From Streptomyces gilvus (GTDB lineage Bacteria > Actinomycetota > Actinomycetes > Streptomycetales > Streptomycetaceae), in assembly GCF_022513565.1 (NCBI RefSeq), contig NZ_JAKWBE010000037.1, positions 1-64,000 of the forward strand: 64,000 nucleotides of DNA, given 5' to 3'. The notes below the pieces were generated by a model. It had not been told where the DNA came from, did no database searches, and saw only the letters and a program-made list of their open reading frames with translations. Below are positions 8,743-17,045 of the stretch, piece by piece; position 1 is the stretch's first letter; every line of letters begins with the position of its first letter. A program made the position numbers and the translations under genes.

Positions 8743-9180
8743 ATGCGGCTGCTGCGCTCCACCGACCTCGCCCTGCGCGTCCTGATGCGGCTCGCCGTCG
8801 CCGGCGAGTCCACTCCGACGACCCGCGAGGTCGCGGCCGACATGGACGTGCCGTACACGCACGCGGCGAAGGTCGTCGCCGAACTCCAGCACCAGGGGCT
8901 GGTCGACGCCCGCCGGGGCCGGGGCGGCGGGCTGTCGCTGAGCGCGAAGGGCCGTACCGCCTCCGTCGGCGCTGTGGTGCGCGCCTTCGAGGGCGACGGC
9001 GACGTCGTCGACTGCGAGGGCGGCGCCTCCCCCTGCCCCCTGAACTCCGCCTGCCGGCTCCGGGGCGCCCTGCGCCGGGCCCAGGAGGCCTTCTACGCCT
9101 CACTGGACCCGCTGACGGTGGCCGACATGGTCGCCGCCCCGACCGGACCGCTCCTGCTGGAGATCGGCCGCGCTTCCTAG
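8743..9180 (+). CDS. nsrR: Rrf2 family nitric-oxide-sensing repressor NsrR
   Basis: This 145-residue iron-sulfur repressor has a winged helix (VPYTHAAKVVAELQ), a glycine-rich wing (RRGRGGGLSLS) and three cysteines at about 91, 98 and 104 (DCEGGASPCPLNSACRL). With Asp8 these match the ligands of the [4Fe-4S] cluster in Streptomyces NsrR. Nitric oxide destroys the cluster and releases DNA. I chose the ATG at 8743 rather than the one at 8719, because the earlier one falls inside the operator and family homology begins at MRLLRSTDLAL. The flavohaemoglobin gene lies immediately downstream, facing it, and carries a matching operator. Confidence 0.9.
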   Translation: MRLLRSTDLALRVLMRLAVAGESTPTTREVAADMDVPYTHAAKVVAELQHQGLVDARRGRGGGLSLSAKGRTASVGAVVRAFEGDGDVVDCEGGASPCPLNSACRLRGALRRAQEAFYASLDPLTVADMVAAPTGPLLLEIGRAS

Positions 9181-9187
9181 GCCCTTC

Positions 9188-9231
9188 GGCTTCGGGTCGG
9201 CTTCGGGTCGGCTTCGGGTCAGCTTCGGGCG
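9188..9231. repeat. 11-bp tandem repeat between nsrR and hmp
   Basis: The unit GGCTTCGGGTC is repeated three times exactly, with a fourth copy degenerate. It fills the 38-bp gap between the two converging genes and runs into the hmp stop codon. Each unit can form a small C-rich/G-rich hairpin, so it may help stop transcription, but no classical terminator is visible. Confidence 0.8.
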
Positions 9232-10406
9232 AGCCAGAGGTCGGGGCCGAACACCTCGTAGTGGATGTCGGCCGGGGCCACGCCCTTCTCGATCAGCTGC
9301 GCGCGGACCGCGCGCATGAAGGGGAGCGGACCGCACAGGTACGCGCGCGTGCCGTCGGGCACGTCGATGTCGGTGAGGTCCACCAGGCCGGTACGGGAGC
9401 CCGGGGTGGCGTCCTGTTCGTACCAGAAGTGCGCGGTGGCGTCCGGGAGCTTCGCCGTCCAGGCCTCGTGGTCGGCGAGCAGGGCGTGGTCGGCGGGGGA
9501 GCGGTCGCCGTGGACGACGGTGACAGGGGCGCCGTGACCGTCCGCCGCGAGCCGGGCCAGCATCGCGATCATGGGGGTCACGCCGATGCCGGCGGAGGCG
9601 AGCAGCAGCGGGGTGCCGTCGGTCGCGTCCAGGACGAGGTCGCCGTACGGGGCGGACAGCTCCAGGACGTCGCCCTCACGCACGCGCGCGTGGAGGTGGT
9701 GGGAGACCTCGCCGTCGGGCGAGATGCCGTCGTGGACCCGCTTCACGCTGATCTGCCGCAGGGTCGCGCCCGGGGCGCCGGAGAGGCTGTACTGGCGTAT
9801 CTGGCGGGCGCCGTCCGGGAGTTCGGCGCGTACGGAGACGTACTGGCCCGCGCGGAAGTCGGCGACCGGGCCGCCGTCGACCGGCCGCAGCCGGAAGGAG
9901 ACCACGTCGGCGGTCTCGGTGACCCGCTGCACGACCTCCCACTCCCGCCAGCCGGACTCGTCCGCGCTCTCCTCGTACAGCCGCTTCTCGATCGCGACGA
10001 GCGCGTTCGCCATCAGCCAGTAGACCTCGTCCCAGGCGGCCGCGACCTCCGGGGTGACGGCCTCGCCCAGGACCTCGGCGATGGCGGCGAAGAGGTGCTC
10101 GTGGACCAGTGCGTACTGCTCGGGAGCGACGCCGAGGGAGGCGTGCTTGTGGGCGATGCGGGTGAGCATCGCGTCCGGCCGCTGGTCCGGGTGGTCCAGG
10201 AGGTGGGCCGCGAAGGCGGCGATCGATCCGGCCAGGGCCTGGCGCTGGGTGCCGGCGGCCTGGTTGCCGCGGTTGAACAGGTCGCGCAGCAGCTCGGGGC
10301 GGGCGGCGAACAGGCCGGCGTAGAAGCGCTCGGTGATCTCGCCGAGATGTGCTCCGACGGCGGGGAGGGTGGCGCGGACGGTTGCGGCGGCTGGCTCGGA
10401 CAGCAT
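9219..10406 (-). CDS. hmp: flavohaemoglobin, nitric oxide dioxygenase
   Basis: This 395-residue enzyme converts NO, O2 and NAD(P)H to nitrate. Residues 1 to about 137 are the globin (start MLSEPAAATVRATL; proximal haem His in the IAHKHASLGV segment). The FAD domain follows with RQYSLSG, and the C-terminal NAD domain has GIGVTPM and CGPLPFM. Length and order match the Hmp family. The ATG at 10406 has GAGGAG upstream and the globin begins there. An NsrR-like operator sits about 40 bp upstream. The gene is convergent with nsrR, forming a self-contained NO-response pair. Confidence 0.95.
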   Translation of the reverse strand: MLSEPAAATVRATLPAVGAHLGEITERFYAGLFAARPELLRDLFNRGNQAAGTQRQALAGSIAAFAAHLLDHPDQRPDAMLTRIAHKHASLGVAPEQYALVHEHLFAAIAEVLGEAVTPEVAAAWDEVYWLMANALVAIEKRLYEESADESGWREWEVVQRVTETADVVSFRLRPVDGGPVADFRAGQYVSVRAELPDGARQIRQYSLSGAPGATLRQISVKRVHDGISPDGEVSHHLHARVREGDVLELSAPYGDLVLDATDGTPLLLASAGIGVTPMIAMLARLAADGHGAPVTVVHGDRSPADHALLADHEAWTAKLPDATAHFWYEQDATPGSRTGLVDLTDIDVPDGTRAYLCGPLPFMRAVRAQLIEKGVAPADIHYEVFGPDLWLARS

Positions 10407-10714
10407 CGGGGCTCCTCGTGAACTCGGCTGATCGGAACCGTATTTAAACTGGAATCTGAGATGCAAATTAAATGGACGTGGCGATGGTCACGTGTGAGGT
10501 GGGGCGGGGCATTACGGATGTCAGTCCGAGCAGGCAATATGGGCGTCAGAGCCGTACACCTGCCGCACGTGAGGCGTTCAGACCGAGGTCGCTTCGATGA
10601 TCAAGGTCCGCAACGCGCATGAAATGCTGTTGTGGTGTGATGCTCAGGTGCCCGACCGCCTCCTGTGGGACAGGGAGACAGGCGGCCTGATCAGCAAGGA
10701 TGGGGAAGCGGAAG
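10407..10714. other. intergenic region hmp / glnA2
   Basis: This divergent spacer of 308 bp holds the hmp operator on the left. The remainder (10500-10714) should carry the glnA2 promoter. I see no convincing GlnR box (GTnAC-n6-GaAAc) in it and no additional gene. Confidence 0.5.
10447..10469. promoter_or_regulatory. NsrR-like operator of hmp
   Basis: This 23-bp element has left arm AACTGGAATCT, a central G and right arm AGATGCAAATT. The arms match at 8 of 11 positions when one is reversed. It overlaps a possible minus-strand promoter (TTGCAT, then an A+T-rich -10 region). It resembles the element before nsrR at 8705-8727. Confidence 0.7.
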
Positions 10715-12076
10715 ATGGACAAGCAGCAGGAGTTCGTGCTCCGGACGTTGGAGGAGCGCGACATCCGGTTCGTACGGCTGTGGTTCACGGACGTGCTGGG
10801 CTTCCTCAAGTCCGTCGCCGTGGCCCCCGCCGAGCTCGAACAGGCCTTCGATGAGGGCATCGGTTTCGACGGTTCGGCCATCGAGGGCTTCGCCCGGGTG
10901 TACGAGTCCGACATGATCGCCAAGCCGGATCCGTCCACCTTCCAGATCCTGCCCTGGCGGGCCGAGGCGCCCGGCACGGCCCGGATGTTCTGCGACATCC
11001 TCATGCCGGACGGCTCCCCGTCCTTCGCCGACCCGCGCTACGTCCTCAAGCGCGCCCTCACGCGCGGCTCCGACCTGGGCTTCACCTTCTACACCCACCC
11101 GGAGATCGAGTTCTTCCTGCTGAAGGACCGCCCGCTCGACGGCACGCGCCCCACCCCCGCCGACAACTCCGGCTACTTCGACCACACCCCGCAGAACATC
11201 GGCATGGACTTCCGCCGCCAGGCGATCACCATGCTGGAGTCGATGGGCATCTCGGTCGAGTTCTCCCACCACGAGGGCGCCCCCGGCCAGCAGGAGATCG
11301 ACCTGCGCTACGCCGACGCCCTGTCCACGGCCGACAACATCATGACCTTCCGCCTGGTCATGAAGCAGGTGGCGCTGGAGCAGGGGGTGCAGGCGACCTT
11401 CATGCCGAAGCCCTTCTCCGAGCACCCCGGCTCCGGCATGCACACGCACCTGTCCCTGTTCGAGGGCGACCGCAACGCGTTCTACGAGTCCGGCTCGGAG
11501 TACCAGCTCTCCAAGGTCGGCCGCTCCTTCATCGCGGGCCTGCTGCGCCACGCGGCGGAGACCTCCGCGGTCACCAACCAGTGGGTCAACTCCTACAAGC
11601 GCATCTGGGGCGGCTCCGAGCGCACGGCCGGCGCCGGTGGCGAGGCTCCCTCCTACATCTGCTGGGGCCACAACAACCGCTCGGCCCTGGTCCGTGTCCC
11701 GATGTACAAGCCCGGCAAGACCGGCTCCGCGCGCGTGGAGGTCCGCTCCCTGGACTCCGGCGCCAACCCGTACCTGTCCTACGCCGTCCTGCTGGCCGCC
11801 GGCCTCAAGGGCATCGAGGAGGGCTACGAACTCCCTGCGGGCGCCGAGGACGACGTCTGGGCCCTCTCCGACGCGGAGCGCCGCGCGATGGGCATCGAAC
11901 CCCTCCCCCAGAACCTCGGCGAGGCCCTGACCCTGATGGAACGCAGCGACCTGGTCGCCGAGACCCTGGGCGAGCACGTCTTCGACTTCTTCCTGCGCAA
12001 CAAGAAGCAGGAGTGGGAGGAGTACCGCTCGGAGGTCACCGCGTTCGAGCTGCGGAAGAACCTGCCGGTGCTGTAG
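10715..12076 (+). CDS. glnA2: glutamine synthetase-like gamma-glutamylpolyamine synthetase GlnA2
   Basis: This 453-residue protein has the class I glutamine synthetase fold. It shows the beta-grasp domain (RFVRLWFTDVLG), the catalytic GFDGSAIEGF, HPEIEFFL and NxxR-type loops (AGAGGEAPSYICW) and the metal/ATP motif FMPKPFSEHPGSGMHTH. It lacks the adenylylation motif seen in GlnA of this window (DLYELAPEE), so GlnE should not modify it. Sequence and neighbours match S. coelicolor GlnA2, shown to glutamylate polyamines rather than make glutamine. The ATG at 10715 follows a GGAAGCGGAAG run. It is probably monocistronic, ending at a strong hairpin. Confidence 0.88.
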   Translation: MDKQQEFVLRTLEERDIRFVRLWFTDVLGFLKSVAVAPAELEQAFDEGIGFDGSAIEGFARVYESDMIAKPDPSTFQILPWRAEAPGTARMFCDILMPDGSPSFADPRYVLKRALTRGSDLGFTFYTHPEIEFFLLKDRPLDGTRPTPADNSGYFDHTPQNIGMDFRRQAITMLESMGISVEFSHHEGAPGQQEIDLRYADALSTADNIMTFRLVMKQVALEQGVQATFMPKPFSEHPGSGMHTHLSLFEGDRNAFYESGSEYQLSKVGRSFIAGLLRHAAETSAVTNQWVNSYKRIWGGSERTAGAGGEAPSYICWGHNNRSALVRVPMYKPGKTGSARVEVRSLDSGANPYLSYAVLLAAGLKGIEEGYELPAGAEDDVWALSDAERRAMGIEPLPQNLGEALTLMERSDLVAETLGEHVFDFFLRNKKQEWEEYRSEVTAFELRKNLPVL

Positions 12077-12088
12077 CGGCAGCCCACG

Positions 12089-12119
12089 CGAGGCCGACGG
12101 TCGTCTGCCGTCGGCCTCG
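12089..12119 (+). terminator. terminator of glnA2
   Basis: A perfect 12-bp stem (CGAGGCCGACGG / CCGTCGGCCTCG) has a 7-nt loop and starts 13 bp after the glnA2 stop. There is no T run, as usual in Streptomyces. Confidence 0.8.
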
Positions 12120-12185
12120 GTTCGGGAAGGGACGCTTGGTTTTCAGGCGTCGGCGTGCTTGGCACGGCTGCCCGCTGCGTACACC

Positions 12186-13088
12186 TCAGGACGCCCAGAT
12201 GCCGGTGATGTCCTTGGCGGAGGCCGCCTTGCCCGCGTGCGCGGACAGGCCCTGGGTGTCCTCCAGGGTGCGCAGCAGGTCGTAGTGGTTGTAGGTGGTG
12301 GAGGAGGACGAACCCGCCGTGACCGGCTGGCCGTACAGGACCGTCGGGATGCGGTTGCCCGAGAGGCCGTTGTCCTCGTCGAAGGTGATGACGAGGAGGC
12401 TGTTGTGGGTCTTGGCCCAGGAGGCGTAGCCGCCCAGGTTGTTCTTCAGCCAGGTGTCGCCGGTGGACACCGAGCAGTCGTGCATGTCGCTGCACAGGTT
12501 CGGCGTGACGAAGGAGATCTGCGGCAGCGTCGAGTAGTCCGCGGGGAACTGCGCGAACGTCTTCGCGCTGGACGTCGGCACGTTCTTGAAGCCGAACCAC
12601 GGGTCGTGCTTCTGGGCGTAGTCGCCGCTGCTGCACGTGGTCGAGCCCTGGCTGGGCAGTGACTCGTTGTAACTGGCCCAGGTGCGGCCCGCGGCGATCG
12701 CCTCGGAGGCCAGGTTGGCGGCGGAGGAGAAGCCCGGCGTGACGCAGCTGTCGTCGGTGATGCCCTGGGTGGAGCCGGAGAACAGGGCGTAGTAGTTCGG
12801 CTGGCTCGGGTGGGTGATCGCGTACGACTGGGTCAGGTTGGCGCCGCCGGTCTTCAGGGAGTTGATGTACGGGGCGCTGGAGGAGCCGATGACCTGGCTG
12901 TAGGCGTGGTTCTCCATGACCACGACGACCACGTGGTCCGGGGTCGGCACGGCCGGGGCCGCGGACGAGGAACCGCCGAGGCCGGTCCACAGGCCGACGG
13001 CCGCGGCCGTGAAGGCGACCGCGGACGCGAGCGCGGCCCGGCCGCGGCGGACCCGGGCACGGGCGGAATGTGCGGTACTGCCGGACAC
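12186..13088 (-). CDS. secreted phosphoesterase (acid phosphatase family)
   Basis: This 300-residue exported protein has a basic start and a hydrophobic signal (RRGRAALASAVAFTAAAVG, with cleavage near SSAAPAV). The phosphoesterase core shows VVVVVMENHAYSQVIG, the SQPNYYALFSG segment and TFDEDNG, which are metal-ligand regions of the AcpA/phospholipase C-like family. It probably cleaves external phosphate esters. I chose the GTG at 13088 because CCGGAGG lies 5 nt upstream. A much longer in-frame extension through the neighbouring gene is not credible. The VOC gene lies upstream on the same strand after a 110-bp gap. Confidence 0.85.
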   Translation of the reverse strand: MSGSTAHSARARVRRGRAALASAVAFTAAAVGLWTGLGGSSSAAPAVPTPDHVVVVVMENHAYSQVIGSSSAPYINSLKTGGANLTQSYAITHPSQPNYYALFSGSTQGITDDSCVTPGFSSAANLASEAIAAGRTWASYNESLPSQGSTTCSSGDYAQKHDPWFGFKNVPTSSAKTFAQFPADYSTLPQISFVTPNLCSDMHDCSVSTGDTWLKNNLGGYASWAKTHNSLLVITFDEDNGLSGNRIPTVLYGQPVTAGSSSSTTYNHYDLLRTLEDTQGLSAHAGKAASAKDITGIWAS

Positions 13089-13198
13089 ATCAACCTCCGG
13101 AGGGGGGAAGGACGGGGCTGGCGGTGCGGACTGAGCATGCACACGCCAACATTCCCGGGGTCCACGTCGCCCAACCTGCTGGGTGAAGAGCGGGTGAA

Positions 13199-13639
13199 CT
13201 ACTCCCGCTCGGCCGCCAGCTGGGCCAGCACCTGGTGGAGCGGCTCGGTGGCCCGGCGCCGGTACTCCTGGATCGCCCAGCCATTGCCGTCGGGGTCCGT
13301 GAAGTACATGAAAGTGGCCCCGTCCTGCGGCGCGAACTGCTGCGGCTCGGTCACCTCGAGGCCGCGGGCGGTCAGCTCGTCGTACGCCGCCTTGGCGTCC
13401 GTCACGCACAGCTGCATGCCGTGGTACGTGCCCGGCCGCGGCGTCCCGGTCGGCACCTGCAGGCCGTCGACCAGCGCGATCGAACAGCCCGAGCCGGGCG
13501 GCGTGAGCTGCACGATCCGCACGCCCTCCATCACCTCGCCGTCGAGATCCACATGGAAGCCGACCTTGTCCCGGTAGAACTCCTTCGCCCGGTCCACGTC
13601 CGTGACCGGCAGCAGGATCACTTCGAGGCTCATGTCCAT
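13199..13639 (-). CDS. VOC family (glyoxalase-like) protein
   Basis: This 146-residue cytoplasmic protein has the two beta-alpha-beta-beta-beta modules of the vicinal-oxygen-chelate fold (LEVILLPVTDVDRAKEFY and GMQLCVTDAKAAYDELTARG). The end FMYFTDPDGNGWAIQEY carries the usual C-terminal metal-ligand region. The family includes glyoxalases, dioxygenases and resistance proteins, and the substrate cannot be told. The ATG at 13639 follows AAGGAG with a 7-nt gap. A second ATG lies two codons later. Confidence 0.85.
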   Translation of the reverse strand: MDMSLEVILLPVTDVDRAKEFYRDKVGFHVDLDGEVMEGVRIVQLTPPGSGCSIALVDGLQVPTGTPRPGTYHGMQLCVTDAKAAYDELTARGLEVTEPQQFAPQDGATFMYFTDPDGNGWAIQEYRRRATEPLHQVLAQLAAERE

Positions 13640-13830
13640 GGAACGACTCCTTCGTCGTCTGTCGTGCCTCATCGAACGGCTCTCTCCTACCGAAGCCCAT
13701 ATCGCCCGGGGGCGCCACAGGATCGCGCGGCGGGCCCCCGCGAGAACTCGGCGCCGCACGCCCGGGGGCCCGTGTCAGTGGCTCCGGTTAGGCTCTGGCC
13801 AGTACGAACCTGATCCGAGGGAGGTCTGGG

Positions 13831-16830
13831 ATGACGGCGCCGGGGCGCAGGAGCAGTACCTTCACACGGCTGCTGCGGCACGGCTTCACGGATCCCTCCG
13901 CCGCCGAGCGGCTCCTGGACAGCGCCGAGCTCACGCCCGTGCGCAACGACCCGGTGCTGCTGGACGCCCTGGGCGCCACCGCCGACCCCGACCTGGCGCT
14001 GCAGGGGCTCGTACGGCTGCTCGAAGCGCAGCCCGCTCCCACGGCGCGTCGCGAGCTGCTCGACACCCTGATAGCGGCCAAGCCGCTCCGGGACCGGCTG
14101 CTCGGCGTCCTCGGCGCCTCCGCCGCGCTCGCCGACCACCTCACCCGGCACCCGCGCGACTGGCACGCGCTGGTCACCTACGAACCGCGGGACCTGCACC
14201 CGGGGGTCGAGGAGTTCGAGCGCGGCCTGGCGGAGGCGACCGACCCGGTGTCGCTGCGCGTCGCCTACCGCCGCTGTCTGCTGGCCATCGCCGCCCGGGA
14301 CGTCTGCGGCACCACCGACGTCGCCGAGACCGCCGCCGAGCTCGCCGACCTCGCCACCGCCACCCTGCGCGCCGCGCTCGCCATAGCCCGCGCCGCCGCC
14401 CCCGACGACGCCGCGCTGTGCCGCCTCGCGGTCATCGCGATGGGCAAGTGCGGCGGCCACGAGCTCAACTACGTCTCCGACGTCGACGTCATCTTCGTCG
14501 GGGAGGCCGTCGAGGGCGCCGACGAGGGCAAGGCGCTCAGGTCCGCCACCAGGCTGGCCTCGCACATGATGCGGGTCTGCTCCGAGACCACCGTCGAGGG
14601 CTCCATCTGGCCCGTCGACGCCAACCTGCGCCCCGAGGGCCGCAACGGCCCCCTGGTGCGCACCCTCTCCAGCCACCTCGCCTACTACCAGCGCTGGGCC
14701 AAGACCTGGGAGTTCCAGGCCCTGCTCAAGGCCCGCCCGGTGGCCGGCGACACCGAGCTCGGCGAGGCGTACGTCGCCGCCCTCGAACCCCTCGTCTGGC
14801 AGGCCGCCGAGCGGGAGAACTTCGTCACCGACGTGCAGAAGATGCGCCGCCGGGTGGTGGAGAACATCCCGGCCGCCGAGATCGACCGCGAGCTGAAGCT
14901 CGGCCCCGGCGGCCTCAGGGACGTCGAGTTCGCCGTACAGCTGCTGCAGTTGGTGCACGGCCGGGCGGACACCTCGCTGAGGAGCGGCACGACCCTCGAC
15001 GCGCTCCAGGCGCTCGCGGCGGGCGGCTATGTCGGCCGGGAGGACGCCGTCCAGCTCGACGACGCCTACCGCTTCCTGCGCTCCATGGAGCACCGCATCC
15101 AGCTCTACCGGCTGCGCCGCACCCACCTCGTCCCCGAGGACGAGGCCGACCAGCGCCGCCTCGGCCGCTCCCTGGGCCTGCGCACCGACCCGGTCCCCGC
15201 CCTGAACCGCGAATGGCGCCGGCACGCGGCGGTCGTACGGCGGCTGCACGAGAAGCTCTTCTACCGGCCGCTGCTCGACGCCGTCGCCCAACTCGCCCCC
15301 GGTGAGGCCCGGTTGAGCCCGGAGGCGGCCCGCGAGCGGCTGGTCGCGCTCGGGTACGCCGACCCGGCCGCCGCGCTGCGCCACCTGGAGGCGCTGGCCT
15401 CCGGGGTCACCCGCAAGGCCGCCATCCAGCGCACCCTGCTGCCGGTCCTGCTCGGCTGGTTCGCGGACTCCGCCGACCCGGACGCCGGCCTGCTCAACTT
15501 CCGCAAGGTGTCGGACGCGTTGGGCAAGACCCCCTGGTACCTGCGGCTGCTGCGGGACGAGGGCGCCGCCGCCGAGAACCTCGCGCGCGTGCTGTCTGCC
15601 GGACGGCTCGCCCCCGACCTGCTGATGCGGGCGCCGGAGGCGGTCGCGCTGCTCGGGGACGGGGACGGCGGCGGGGGACTGGAGCCGCGCGGGCGGGACC
15701 ATCTGGAGCAGGAGATACTCGCCGCGGTCGGCCGCGCGGACGGCGCGGCCCAGGGCGTCACGGCGGCCCGCGGCGTCCGCCGCCGCGAGCTGTTCCGTAC
15801 GGCGGCCGCCGACATCGTCGGCTCCTACGGCACCGAGACGCAGCCCGCCGAGGCCGACCAGGGCGCGCTGGTGGACCGGGTCGGCGGCGCGGTCTCCGAC
15901 CTGACGGCGGCCACCCTCGCGGGCACCCTGCGCGCGGTGGTGCGGGACAGCTGGGGCGACACCCTGCCCACCCGGTTCACGATCATCGGCATGGGCCGCT
16001 TCGGCGGCCACGAACTGGGCTACGGCTCCGACGCGGACGTCCTGTTCGTGCACGAGCCGCGCGAGGGGGTGGACGAGCAGGAGGCCTCCGCCGCGGCCAA
16101 CAAGGTCGTCGCCGAGATGCGGCGACTGCTGCAGATCCCGAGCGCGGATCCGCCGCTGCTCATCGACGCCGACCTGCGGCCCGAGGGCAAGTCGGGGCCG
16201 CTGGTGCGGACGCTCAAGTCCTACGAGGCGTACTACCGCCGGTGGTCGCTGGTCTGGGAGTCTCAGGCGCTGCTGCGGGCCGAACCGGTCGCCGGGGACG
16301 AGGAGTTGGGGCGCCGGTTCGTCGAGCTGATCGATCCGCTGCGGTATCCGGCGGGCGGGCTCGGCGACGACGCCGTCCGGGAGATCCGGCGGCTGAAGGC
16401 CCGTATGGAGTCCGAGCGGCTGCCGCGCGGCGCCGACCCGAAGCTGCACACCAAGCTGGGGCCGGGCGGGCTGTCCGACGTGGAGTGGACCGTGCAGCTG
16501 CTGCAACTCCAGCACGGACGGGCCGGGTCGGGACTGCGGACGACCCGGACGCGGGAGGCGCTCGCCGCCGCGCGGGAGGCCGGGCTCATCTCGCCGGAGG
16601 ACGCGTCCATCCTCGACGAGGCGTGGGTACTGGCCACGCGGGTGCGCAACGCGGTGATGCTGGTGCGGGGGAGGGCGGGCGACACGTTTCCCTCCGGGGG
16701 GCGTGAACTGGCCGCCGTGGGGCGGTACCTGGGGTACGGGGACGGGCATGTGGGGGACATGCTGGACGCCTACCGGCGGACGGCGCGGAGGGCTCGGGCC
16801 GTGGTGGAGACGTTGTTCTACGGAGCGTAG
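13831..16830 (+). CDS. glnE: glutamine synthetase adenylyltransferase/adenylyl-removing enzyme
   Basis: GlnE adds AMP to, or removes it from, a tyrosine of GlnA, switching glutamine synthetase off or on with nitrogen status. The 999-residue product has two nucleotidyltransferase domains. The N-terminal one carries GKCGGHELNYVSDVDVIF (near 215), and the C-terminal one GRFGGHELGYGSDADVLF (near 720). Each is followed by a helical PII-uridylyltransferase-like region. Length and order match the actinobacterial enzyme. The ATG is preceded by GAGGGAGG. The target glnA lies at 57903-59312 in this window. The last 13 bp overlap the end of a converging gene remnant. Confidence 0.97.
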   Translation: MTAPGRRSSTFTRLLRHGFTDPSAAERLLDSAELTPVRNDPVLLDALGATADPDLALQGLVRLLEAQPAPTARRELLDTLIAAKPLRDRLLGVLGASAALADHLTRHPRDWHALVTYEPRDLHPGVEEFERGLAEATDPVSLRVAYRRCLLAIAARDVCGTTDVAETAAELADLATATLRAALAIARAAAPDDAALCRLAVIAMGKCGGHELNYVSDVDVIFVGEAVEGADEGKALRSATRLASHMMRVCSETTVEGSIWPVDANLRPEGRNGPLVRTLSSHLAYYQRWAKTWEFQALLKARPVAGDTELGEAYVAALEPLVWQAAERENFVTDVQKMRRRVVENIPAAEIDRELKLGPGGLRDVEFAVQLLQLVHGRADTSLRSGTTLDALQALAAGGYVGREDAVQLDDAYRFLRSMEHRIQLYRLRRTHLVPEDEADQRRLGRSLGLRTDPVPALNREWRRHAAVVRRLHEKLFYRPLLDAVAQLAPGEARLSPEAARERLVALGYADPAAALRHLEALASGVTRKAAIQRTLLPVLLGWFADSADPDAGLLNFRKVSDALGKTPWYLRLLRDEGAAAENLARVLSAGRLAPDLLMRAPEAVALLGDGDGGGGLEPRGRDHLEQEILAAVGRADGAAQGVTAARGVRRRELFRTAAADIVGSYGTETQPAEADQGALVDRVGGAVSDLTAATLAGTLRAVVRDSWGDTLPTRFTIIGMGRFGGHELGYGSDADVLFVHEPREGVDEQEASAAANKVVAEMRRLLQIPSADPPLLIDADLRPEGKSGPLVRTLKSYEAYYRRWSLVWESQALLRAEPVAGDEELGRRFVELIDPLRYPAGGLGDDAVREIRRLKARMESERLPRGADPKLHTKLGPGGLSDVEWTVQLLQLQHGRAGSGLRTTRTREALAAAREAGLISPEDASILDEAWVLATRVRNAVMLVRGRAGDTFPSGGRELAAVGRYLGYGDGHVGDMLDAYRRTARRARAVVETLFYGA

Positions 16831-17045
16831 GCCCGGTGCAGTGCCCGTGCGTGTCGGAGGAAGCCGGCCAACCCCACCTCGAACGCACGGTCCGCCCGGC
16901 CCTCGCCCACCGCTGACAGGGCCTCCGCCAGCCGGGGGGTGGGGACCTCCTCCGTCAGCTCCCACATCGTCTCCGGTGCCGCCAGGTCCAGGGCCGAGCC
17001 CAGGATCAGGTTCTCCACGCGGGTGATCCGGAGCTGGTTGGGGCA
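16818..17045 (-). pseudogene. C-terminal fragment of a probable TetR-type regulator
   Basis: On the minus strand about 75 residues read coherently to a stop (PNQLRITRVENLILGSAL to ALHRAYAP). The helical pattern resembles the ligand-binding end of TetR-family proteins, but the match is from memory and uncertain. There is no DNA-binding domain upstream. Beyond about 17045 the minus-strand frame becomes the antisense of an amidohydrolase remnant. It looks like the 3' end of a gene that was once divergent from that amidohydrolase and has lost its 5' part. Its stop lies inside the last codons of glnE. Confidence 0.4.

Noticed and set aside
10597..10854. A short plus-strand gene starting MIKVRNAHEM before glnA2
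   Set aside because: It has no good ribosome binding site, overlaps glnA2 in another frame and loses protein-like composition after the overlap.
13687..16965. A minus-strand open frame of about 1090 codons opposite glnE
   Set aside because: It mirrors the codon pattern of glnE and has no recognisable domain.
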